This document shows positions 12,901 through 24,900 of a stretch of 64,000 bases of DNA, piece by piece. Source of the stretch: Apostichopus californicus (lineage: Eukaryota > Echinodermata > Holothuroidea > Aspidochirotida > Stichopodidae); NCBI GenBank assembly GCA_020650975.1, contig JAIPMN010000521.1, positions 55,753 through 119,752 on the forward strand, in the 5' to 3' direction. Below the pieces are notes generated by a model, which did not search any database, had not been told where the DNA came from, and saw only the letters and a program-made list of their open reading frames with translations. The position numbers and the translations under genes are program-made. Each line of letters begins with the position of its first letter. Position 1 is the first letter of the stretch.

Positions 12901-15900
12901 TTCTGGTGCATAATTAGTGGCTATTAGCATGTTACATTGCTTCACTCAATGCCATGATGTCACATGAAAAAACCCCAGTATATATAGTTGCTACCCACGA
13001 CGACCATTTATTCTAAAAAGCGATCAACAATATGGACTAGCCATAGCAATCACAATGTGTATCTTTGGTATATAGCAATTTGAATTTAATCTTGCCAGTG
13101 GTTGTACGAGATCACCACAGGAAGCTCTAGCTGTGTTCAAGTACATGTACACTTAGCCATCACCAAGCAATAGATGGTTCCTTTTTTCCCCTTTTTTTTA
13201 ATTCTCCCACCAGCATCTTCTTGCTTTTATCTCACTTTGATTGCTATTTTTGCAGACACATCAAGCAAAAGCAGCTTTTAGTTTCCTTTGCAAGCACAAT
13301 CCTCCCTATTGTTTTGTCTGTGATGAATGTTTCACTAGACAGAGTACTTCATTCTCTGCAGCAGAGGTGGTACACCACCTCCAGCCACAAAACAAATGCA
13401 TGGAACAAAGTAATGTACCACTATAATGCTGCCTCATTTGTCACAACAGATGTATCATGTATGCAGTATCACATAGCAAATTATGATACAATATGGACAA
13501 ATGCCTACAGAAATGCATACATATATACATAGCAGTTTTGTACACACTGAACCATAGATAGTATTGTCAATATTTGTATATATGGAAAACCAAACTTCAT
13601 AAACCTCCAAAAGTGCTACACAAAATATGAATAGTTATTATGATTATTATTATTATGATGATTCCATGTAATTCAATGCAAGAAGCAAAATTCAGACTTA
13701 GTCTAGCCCTTTAACATACATATTCATGATTGCATTGCACACCTGGCACACATGGTATCTTATTGCTGAACAATTATAACAAACAAAATGAACAATAGTG
13801 TGTAATCAATGTAACATAATTGTGCTATTGTTTACATCACATGTTTTTCAATACAATATTTGCATTTTGAAGTGATTTAAAATTCCTTTGTAACATTGTG
13901 CCTCCTCAAGTCCCTGTAGGTGATGCCTCCATTGATTGTGTTTGTGATATCCTGGCATGCCCATTCTGTAATATTCAGAGTAGTATTCTAGCTAAATCGT
14001 TGCTCTGCTTGTGAAAGTGTTGTATTGTTTCTTGTACCTTGTGACATCATATCAATTAAGCTGAAAGTGTACTTGTTTACCTAGTTAACTGTATTGCTTA
14101 GTTGTACACAACCAACACAAAAATTGATAGGGCCACTGGTGCCTTCTTGACACCTATTGAAGTCCTTCAAATCAAGCATCACAGCCCTCTTATCAAATCG
14201 ACACTCGGGCATTCTCGGGAAAGAACTCGTATCACGAACACACGCAGTGCCTCATGGTGACCAGTAACAAAGTTAACATCACCTGGAAAATCCTAACTCT
14301 ATTCTTTCATAACACAAAATCACTGGAAAAATGCATCGTAACAAACGGGAATGTAGAATGTAAGGCTTTGTCATTTAACTCATCAATTAATGATGAAAGG
14401 AGTATGGGAATCATCTTTTGAAAGATGAAAACAAAACTGGAACAATGCAAACAAATAAAAAGGGTACTTTCTTAATGCATAGTGAGTCAACATTCAGGCA
14501 GCATATTTAAAAGTGCTCCATTTTCAGGAGAAATTAACAAGATTATGAAAGAAAGAAACAAAAATCTACTTCCTGGGATACTAAAGATGTGATAAATTTG
14601 GGATAATTAAATTACCTTCAATCAAACTTGTTTATAGTTTAGGAACAAGATACTTATGTTATTTATGTCTTTCCTATGTGACAGTGTCACATTGTCTGTC
14701 ACAGGAATGTCCCTTTGATATCACAGTCCTATTTTTGTTTTCATACTTGTCTCACCCATTTTTTTATGTCTTGCCCGTTTCCATTTTTGCATGTGTCTTC
14801 CATTTACGAAATGTAGCCTGTTGTTTTACAATCTTGAATGTTACCGTATTTGTTAAAGCTGAGCACCTCACCTTTTTTCGCAAGTTACATCAAACCAAAA
14901 AAAAAAAAGAAATAAAGAAGACGCTAACTTGAATTCCAATTTGTCTTGTCAGATAACCCAACTATGCAGAGCCCTCCTGGAAATTTAACAACTGCCTACT
15001 ATCCCAATCAGGGTATGTTGACATTTCCCTCGCTCTAGTTCTTCTTCTTCCCTCTTTCTTTCTCTCTCTCTGTTTCTTTCTTTTCTTTCTTGTTCATCGT
15101 ATTCTTTGTTCTGCATCCTCTGCTTTCAAAGCTCTCTCTGTCAGTTTTTTGTCTCTTCTTTAAATGTTTTAAGAAATACTTTCAAGTTCTGATTGTGTGT
15201 TCCATTTATTTTGTGGCGGCAGACATTTTGCTCCACTCATCAGATTGAGTCATCCCTTCCCAGTGCTGAGTAGCATACTATCACACATAATCTTATAAAA
15301 AAGCACAAAACAGTGATAGTTCAGACTTTGACAGTCTTTGAGTTGGTGTGGTTGGTAAGAGGAGGAACGGTTCAAAATAATAAAACAGTGCTTCTTCATA
15401 GTGTAATAACACTGGAAGCTCTAAGACCTTCAAGAGATGATTAATGTTGAAAGAATAGACATTGGTTTTTGTCTGTGATTGGAATGGAAGGCACAATCCA
15501 ACCTCCGGAAGAAAGTAGATCGGTGCTTCCATCATAAAGTGCCATGATGATGGCTTTTGGGATAGTTTATTGGTGTTTGCCTGGTAAATGGCCAATTCTG
15601 GTCCATTACTGAAAAGTGGTTTTATTCAGTTCATCTACATTGCTGCACACTAACTCTTATTATTAGTTCAAAGCACTATTTTTTAAAAAAAAACGTTTAT
15701 GAAAATCAAAGTGTTTGCAGTGTCATAGTATGTTGCAGGAGTTCTGTTGTCCATTTTTGTGGTCTTTCTTTCTTCTTTTCCTCATGTTTGTTTGTTTGTT
15801 TGTTGTGATTGGTGGTGGTGTTGTCTTCATTTAATATGCATTCATGTTCTTGTTGTTTTAAGACCTCTCTCTTTTTTAGAAAGATAAATTGTCAAGTGAT

Positions 15901-18900
15901 GATACCATTGAATGGACAGTCATACATAGGATAGAACTGAAGTTTTCAGGGATGGTGGTTTCTTCTGGTGTAGCACTATGTAGTTTTAATTCTATTAGCC
16001 CTTCAAAGAATAAGTGTTTGCTAGTATTGCTCGCTTGTCGAAGAAAAAGTTTATTTTCCTAAAGTTCACCTATCTTAACCTAGTTTGCATGCAAGAATCA
16101 GGCGGAAGTTGTTTATTGTCATTTAGCTCAAGTGTTCAGGTTGTTAAACATCTAATAACATCTGTTTAGCGGAGAAGAAATACTATAGAGAGGACGTTGC
16201 ATTAAATACTAGCATGAGGAAGTGAGTCTAGTTAATGAAGTGGGATATGTTTAATGTCATTTTAATAGTTTTATTAGTGAAACATTACCAGATACTTGAA
16301 ATCTTACAGTCTGTGAATTAGAATATGTTATGCAAAAAAATAGGCTAAGATGGTTTGCTAAAAAAGAACAAAAAAAATAAATATTCCTTTGCATATATAT
16401 GTTAGATTTGAAACATGCAAACTACAGTAGTTTATAATGTGATGGCTTTGTGCCTCATGCGACAGTCATATCAGTGCTAGATTCTTTGTTGTCGCAGATG
16501 GCACGGCGATGGAAATCTAATGACAAAATAAAGTGGCTATCAGTATTGATTACTTATGAGTTGTCTATGTAGGTACTTTATCTTTTAATGTTACAGAAGC
16601 AGAGAAGGTTAAGAAGCCTCCCGGGCCACATGCTAGATTACTGCAAGCCATGAACCAACAACACCAACTCAAGCAGCAACAGAATAATCCACAAAACTTT
16701 GGTCTTCACCTCGGAGGAGAGGTCGTGCCTGGATCCTTTCCAAACCAAGAGGGTATGGAACCCAATCCTATTCCTGGTCCAAGAGGTTTCCCTCAAGGTC
16801 CAAGATTGCCAGGCCCACAGCACTTTCCCATCCCTCCACAATCACCTCTGCCACAAGGGCCGATGGTCCCTGGGATGCAGCAGATGCACAATCCACAGCA
16901 GAATTCAATGGTTCAAGTGGGAGTCATGCCGGGTGGAGGTAACCAGGTTGGCAATGTCATGCAGATGCAGCAGAATGCTATGCAGCAGAGAGGTATGAGA
17001 CCTGTCATGGGCAACAGGATGCCTGGACCCCCTCGAATGCCCAATGGTGTACCGAGGGTGAGACCTCCTATGATAAGTCCCAACAACCACATGCAGAATC
17101 CCAACTTTTCCATACCAGAAGGCTTCCAGAGAATGCCTGGAATGTCTGGGATACCACCACATATGGCAGGCTATCCTTACAGTCATATGGGGGACCCATC
17201 TCAGTTTCAGAGATTTGACCCGTACGACGGCAGCGAAGAACCAGCCCCAGACAAGGAAAACGTTGAGGAATACCAGAACTGGTTGAAGAGGAGGGAGCAA
17301 GTCGTCCATAGGAGGGTGAAGTTCTTTGAGGCAGAGGTCGGGAAAGAAAGGAAGAAAAAGAAGGCTCTGGCAGCCAAGAAGAGATCTTGCGAAAAGAATA
17401 AGAAGACGATGGATGCCAAAGATGTAAAGGAATTGGAAGCGGTTACTCAACGCCACAGCCAGTTCCAGAAACACTTGGATAATGCAAGGAAACAATTTAG
17501 ACAACACTCTATTTTAGCTCAGGAGTTCAAGATGAAGCAGCAACAAGCTAACCCTGCTGCCACATTTCCACATGGCATGAGTATGCGAGCACCCTCCATG
17601 TTAGTTCAGGGACTCCCTGGAAGGAGAGGCGTGGCCCAGCAAATGATCGGCCACCACCCAATGATGCAACTCGGCCCCGGTAACTTCCCCGTCAATCAAC
17701 AAGATATGGACTTCAACCCTCAGGGTATGATCCCCATGGACCCACGGGGCAGGATACACATGAATGGACAGCAGATCATGATGAACAACCAAATGGCCAT
17801 GAGGCATCCTGGACCACATCAAATGCCTCGCATGAATACTCCACCTCAACCAAACATGGTGCAGCCTGGACATGTTTCACCCATGATGGTCCCCAATCAG
17901 CCGATGTTACCACCCCAACACTCACCATTAGTCCATGCATCCCAAGGAAATGTAGTTCTACAGAGTCAGCAGTCTCCTATGATACCTCTACAATCACACA
18001 TGGTTCCATCACCATCACCTATGATGTCACCGCAATCCCCGATGGTACCTCCTCAGTCTCCGCTTGGACCGCCAGGTATTCCAGGCAGTATGCAGTCACC
18101 TCTTCTTGCACAGAGTAGCTCCCAGAGAGTTCAGTCACCCATGTTACCTCATGCTCCATCCCCACTCTCTCACCTCGGTGGTATCGTATCTCATGGACAC
18201 CGATCACCAATGACACTACCACAGGGCCAGCAATCACCTCTACCCCAGAGAAGTCCTGTGATGATGCAGCCAGGATATCAATCTCCTCACCACCAAATGT
18301 TAATGAACCACAAGCAGGCAGCAGAGGGCCAGAAGGTAACACCCTTTAGGGTGCCTGCTGGTCAACAATCACCCATGAAGTCTAGAACTGTGGTCTTACC
18401 TGGGCATCGTTCTCCAATGTTCCAGTCGGTTTCTTCACCTGTAGGTCAACTGTCCCCAATGGTCGCGTTGAGTCCATCATCATCAGTCGTTTCCCAGTCA
18501 ACTGCTGCCCCTAAAAGCTCCAATAATGTGGTAATGGCTGACCAGCAGTCTCCGTTGTTTTCTCACAGTCCTTCACCAATGGGTGTAAGTCATCAGTCAC
18601 CTCAGAATCCTGGTCAGAAATCCCCGATGCACCCGCCTAGTATGTCACCGTTGGTTCAAAATGGCCACCAGTCTCCTATGCAGCATTCACCTGCAATGGT
18701 ACCTAGTCAAGGCCAGCAATCACCTATGAGACACCCAGCATCTCCGGCAATCAAGGACAATCAGATGTCCCCCATGATGCAACACCCCCAGATGGTGGGC
18801 ATGCCACAGTCTGGAAATTTCCAACTAGGTCAGATGGACAATGTCAAACTGGGTCAGGCGGCAGCTATGATCGACCCTGGAAAACAGACACCTACTGGTG

Positions 18901-21900
18901 TTCACGTAGGTATTGTGAACCAACCCTCCCATGCTGTTGGCGTTGAGAATCCTTTCAGCGACGAGTTTGAACAACGTGAACGAATGGAAAAGTTCAGAAT
19001 GCTACAAGAACATCAGAAACCATCAAAGGAGGCCATCATCCACAAGCTTCAGCAGCAAAGTATGGCCATGAGAGGGCATCCCCTGCCCCCTGAAATCGTC
19101 AGTCAGTTGGAATCGCAAATGCAACAGCATCAAGCTCACCATATGAATATGCAACAGTTGATCCAACCGGAACAACAGCAGCAACACCAACATCAGCAAC
19201 AACACCAGCAACAACACCAGCACCAGCAGCAACAGCAGCGGAGAAGTGACATGCAGGCGCCACCAGCCGGTATGCAGTTCCTCAATCAGGTAGAGCCCAC
19301 TCAGCCTCCCATGCCTGTCGGTGGCACTGCCCACGCAGAGAAAGCACCGGCGGTTCCTCCAAGTTACCCTCAAAACAAACCGGCCAAGAAACCGAAGAAG
19401 AAGAAATCAAAGAAAGACAAAGAGAAACAACAACAACAACAACTTAGTAAATCTCAAGATTTTACCATACCCCCTAACTCCATACTACCAGATATGTCTG
19501 CATTTGATCAGCATCTCAATGCACCATCAGCTGCTGTGGATCTGAACAGTCTACAAGGACAGGCCATTGCAGAAGCCCTCGAGAAAGGAGATCTTCGAGC
19601 AAAAACCACTCAAAACCTTCTCTTGAAGCAGCTTCTGAGAGGACCACAGATATGTGCAGCTAACAGTGTACCGGCGGGAGTCGTACAGATGAGTGGAGAG
19701 AATGTGATGTCTAATATACCAACCAGTCAGCCTGGAATGCCACATGCATTGCCTCATCACCCAAACGCAGAGTCGCACCTACCTCCTCAGCGGCCTTTGG
19801 CTGGCCTCCCGATGTTGCCAGCACCACCAGGGACTCTAGCCAGGACTACTGACAGTTCAGGGTTACAAGACGACGATGCAAACATAAAGCTCACACCAGA
19901 GCAACAGAAGCAGCTGGAGATGGTGGAAAAGTTACCCTACGTCAAAAAGAATGGCAAACCTGCCGAGAATGACCACCAGATATTGATCGAGATCCACAGG
20001 AAGGGCAAATACTCCTCCAACAGTAAGAAGAACAAGGAGAAAGATACAGATAGCCACAAGAAGAAACACAAAGATAAGAAGAAGAAAAAGAGAAAGAAAG
20101 GTGAGGAGAAGAAGCCGGCTTCCTTGGATGATTTGATGGCGGCGCTGAAATCCCTGCCGATCCTACAGCTGAGTGAACCAGCCATCGAGTCAAATATCTC
20201 CATCTGCCCGTTATTTGGCACACCAGCAAATGGCGGACATCGTCTGAGGGGTAGCTATGGCAATGCCATACTGGAAGGTGTGGCAGATTTCTACGGTGCT
20301 CTGGTGAATGGACCTCTAGGCAAGAAGGAGTTGGCGAATGGCCCTTCAGCACTCACCGAAGATGAGAAGAAAAAGATTTCCAAGAAAGGTGAGCTCATTT
20401 ATTATTTTTTGTCATTAGTTTGAAGAAAATTTCTTAAAATTGAGTTAGCAATATAGTGGTTAACTAGATCCATGGTAATAGAGTTTTTGATTGTAATAAA
20501 CAAAATCAAGCTGCCTTGTAAGGCTGGCCTGGTTAAAGGTTGGGAGGTTACATCATTTATCAATGTGTCACAGTTAAGAAAGTTAGTGTAGTAGCCATGA
20601 TTTCATAGAAAACGCTTGAATCAAGTAACAACTTTATGTCTTATAACAAGGTATGACTGCATTACATCCTGTTTCATTATCTCAATGGAACCCACTACTA
20701 AGCATGATGTGGTACTCTCTGCCATGATCTGGTATTGTCATGGTGGTGATGTGTCATTATCTTGTTACTAAACCCTCCCCCCCCCACCCCACCCCCTCTC
20801 ATCCCTTGCATGTCACCTGCAACTTCCCTAAAAATTCTTGAAAATGATCAATTGTTTTGATCGGAGATGGCTCTTTCTGTTTCTATTTCTATTGTTTAGG
20901 TGTACAAGCTCTGACAGTAAAAAGTTCAGAGGTGACTGTGATGACGGGGGATGAAATCATGCAAGAAATGCAATCCCACCAGAGGACCATCACTCGCACC
21001 ATTAACCATGCTTATACCGGTCGGGGAAACCACTCAAGTCCCCTGTTTGCTCTGTCTGCAGCATCATCAGAGGCAGGCAACATCCTGTCACAGAGGAGCG
21101 GCACCAGGACCCTGGGTTCCACCACCCCCGGAGAGATCGCACCTTCCTCATCCCCAGAGTTGGAAGAGGATGAGCCGTTGGAGACTGCAAGGATGAGAGG
21201 GCTGAGGCTGATAACCCGGAATGCGACTGAAATGGCGATGATGGCGAGGGCTGATTCACCAAACATTCCAATCATCAAACCTACTCCAAGAAAAGGTACC
21301 GGTCACATTCTTTCTCTTAATTCTAATAAAAAAGTAAAATTTAAAAAGACAAAGTGAAAAAGTGTGGAAGTAACATTTGAACAAAATGTTGTTAAGTTGT
21401 AAGAATTATTTGGGTCAATACAGAAGAATTAGAATCAATAATCTCAGCAACCTATGCTTCTGTACCATATGAGACACTGGTTTCTAATTTGGTGGTTCCT
21501 AGCCAATAGTATTACCTCCCTTTTCTTATTGTCTTAAAGTCAGTATCCTGCTGTTTCCTTAATTTCATAATTCATAATTGATGGGAACACAGTATGTCTT
21601 TCTACTGAGCAGAAGGACTCAAATTCAAAGCACGGTTCCATTACAGTTGCCAATATACATAAGTGGTTACTAAACGGGATAGGGCACTGGTACGATGTTA
21701 CTCATTAATCGCTCTTTAACAAATTAGTGACAGTCAAAATAATTTACAAGTCCCCAATATGCATTCTTTTGGAGGCTTTTAGGAATTGGTTCAACTTGCT
21801 TTTTTTTGGGGGGGGGGAGGTGGGGGGGGCAGTAGGGTCTCACTTTGGTTCAGTAATGTAGTGTGCATTAGCTTACCACAGTCAGTCCACAATAAGAACG

Positions 21901-24900
21901 AACACCAAATCCACTCAGTGTCCTACTTGATAACAAACATTTGAAAGTGTTATTGTGTTCTTCTCCTCTTGAAGGGAAATCGCCTATTGGATTAGGGAAC
22001 ACAGTCAATGTCTGCTTAACCGTGGGAAGTGCAATGAATAGCAACATCAAGGAACTGCTTGGATCTATCTCCAAACTCTTGAGGGTCATAGAACCAAAGA
22101 CATACGAGGTCATCCAAGGAAATGGAGATAAGGAGTGCTTTGGAGTCAAAGAGACAACAACAGAAGTGCCCAAACCAGGTGAATTGTCTATTATCTATCT
22201 CTCTCTCTCTCATGATGTTCTAGTTTCTCTATTTTGATGGCTAGGGTTTTCTCTATTGTGGTAGGGTGAGGGAGGAGGGAGGGAGGGAGGGAGGGAGATT
22301 TATAATCTGAGTACTTGATTGAGAGTTTGATTAGATGAGTTTGTGAAATATCTAGCAGTGGAACATGAGAAATTTAAGACAACAAGTTTAAATTGCAAGA
22401 TGTTACCATGAAACTGTATTTCTGGGGTTGTTGTATGGTTTACCTGATGTTCTTGCATTGGAGTTATTATCTTAACTTGATTTTTCCATTCTTTTCAGTT
22501 CCTTCTATAGTCGATGTACCACCCGTAGAGGTCACACCGCCCACTGCCATGGAAGTGGACCACAAACCTGGCACGCCACCAAAACCTCAGGACGTGGCCG
22601 GGGCCAGATTCTGCAAGCACTGCGACGTCATGATCGTCGGTGAAGGTATTCACAAGGTCACCGGGCCATCGGCCGATTCCAGTCACACTTTCTGTAGTAC
22701 TACATGTTACATGCAATACACCATCTCACAGAGAACGCAGTTACAACAGTCAAAGGACACTGTCACTAAAATATTGGACACTCAGAATAGTGATGGAGAC
22801 AACATGACCCCACCACCAAATGTCAATGTTCCTCTATCCGGTTCCTTACCCACGTCACCTTTACCTTCCGCTCTTTCACCACGGACGTCCAGAGCCTCGC
22901 CAGCGATCCCGACCGTGGCATCGCCCTCAGTGAGCACTTCGCCGCCGGTAACCACGTCACCTGAGGTGACCATTTCCGTACCCCAACCTTCGGTAAAAGT
23001 GATTCTGCCAAGAGTTGACTTGAAGGAGCAGCAACAGCTGCTGAAAGAACCAGCAAAGGAGGACACAAAGACTAAAGCTAGCCTAAGGAGGAAGACGGCT
23101 CCTGGTGATGAGAATGCTGTGAGTATGAATACCCACCCTACAATGGAAGCCTATGTGTAGTCAAGTTAAGACTTCACCTCACAATGGAAGCCTATGTGTA
23201 TTAAAGTTATAATTCACCCCACAATGGAAGCCTATGTGCATTAAAGTAAAGACTTCACCCCACAATGGAAGCCTATGTGTATTAAAGTTATAATTCACCC
23301 CACAATGGAAGCCTTTGTGCATTAAAGTAAAGACTTCACCCCACAATGGAAGTCTATTTGTATTAAAGTTAAGACTTCACCCCACAATGGAAGCCTATGT
23401 GTATTAAAGTTAAGATTTCACCCCTCGATGGAAGCCTATGTGTATTAAAGTTAAGACTTCACCCCACAATGGAAGCCTATGTATTAAAGTTAAGACTTCA
23501 CCCCACAATGGAACCCTATGTGTATGAAAGTTATAATTCACCCCACAATGGAAGCCTATGTGTATTAAAGTTAAGACTTGTATCTAACAATATCACATGG
23601 GTTAAAGGGAGTTTTCTTTATCACACAAGAGCTTAAGTCTAGGTATGAAAGGGAAAAGATAGGCTCAGTTATTTTTGGACAATGTTACTGTTGTCAAGCT
23701 TGTCACAGTGGGAACCATATTACAGGAGTTGACAACCTAAAAAACAAATTTTCAAAACACTCTGCTGAACAAGCACTGTTCCTGTATAATCTAAATGGAC
23801 CTTAAATTCTATATCAATGGGGCAGTAAACAGTGGAAGCCTCTCTTCCCCTCACCCCTCCCCTCCCCCCCGTCGGACCCCAAACTTCTATTTGTTCTTTA
23901 AATTTGGAGAGGAAAGAATGACACGCAGTTGTTGTAATCTCATTCTGTTGGTTGAATGGATGTCTGATGAACCCAACAACTGGAGGACCTTGAAATTGTT
24001 TCCTACTTCCATTAAATATGGATCTACCTCTCAACCTTATCAGAAATTCAGTATTTCCAAGTTTTCTCTTTGTTTTGTTAAAGTAAATGAGTTATGTGTT
24101 TATCTGTACATAGCATGATTCTTGTCAACCACCAATGGATGTATGCGTATACTGGATGAGACAAATGCTACTTTGTGCATTTATCACTTTGCGATATGAG
24201 AGACAGCTGTTGATTATGGGGATATATTATCAAGTATGTTATTTCTTGTTTGACAGCCACAATCTAAAAAGATAAAGATGAAAAGGTGGAGGAAATGGAG
24301 CATCATGATCTCTCCAACAAAGAGACGTCAACCTCCTAAAGAGGAAGATATCGACGAGGTAAGATCAGTCTTAAAAAGGTTTCGACCACTCGTAGATCCT
24401 TGCTCCCTCGATACTAAATTTCCTTTCAAAAGGTTATTAAATTTTTTATCCTCACTAGTCATATTTCATTTCCAAAAAGTGGCCAAAAAATTAGCAACTT
24501 TGAACATTCAGAATTTATCCGTTTGCATGTTATTTTATCTACTGTAAGAAAAGTGTCTTCTGGGTGGCAAAAATGTAAGTAGAATCAAATTGAATGGATA
24601 CTTACTTACTGTTTAGTTTTCATTTGTTGAATCCAGCCTATAGAATGTCTTAGTTTGATCAATTGCATTGTTGTGTTGTGTAATATCCGGTAGGTGTCAT
24701 GAGAAAACAGAACGAAAGGCTTTTGTTAAAGTCTATCGTTTGCTTCAATCTTCTTACAAACACCAGAAGTGCTTGATATTGATCGACATACCTAATTTTG
24801 TTTGGACAGTTGATGAGGAAGCTAGGGACGTCTCTACAACCGGGAAACACCTTGGAGGACAAGAGAGCTTGTATTCTTTGTAGCGGTGTCGGAGACGGGG

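Noticed and set aside
16905-17507. 200-codon minus-strand ORF
   Set aside because: Shadow of KMT2 exon 17; the sense frame carries the conserved coiled coil.
23131-23579. CRISPR array
   Set aside because: Direct repeats are contiguous with no unique spacers, and the genome is eukaryotic. The same applies to 40631-41020 and 41368-42205.
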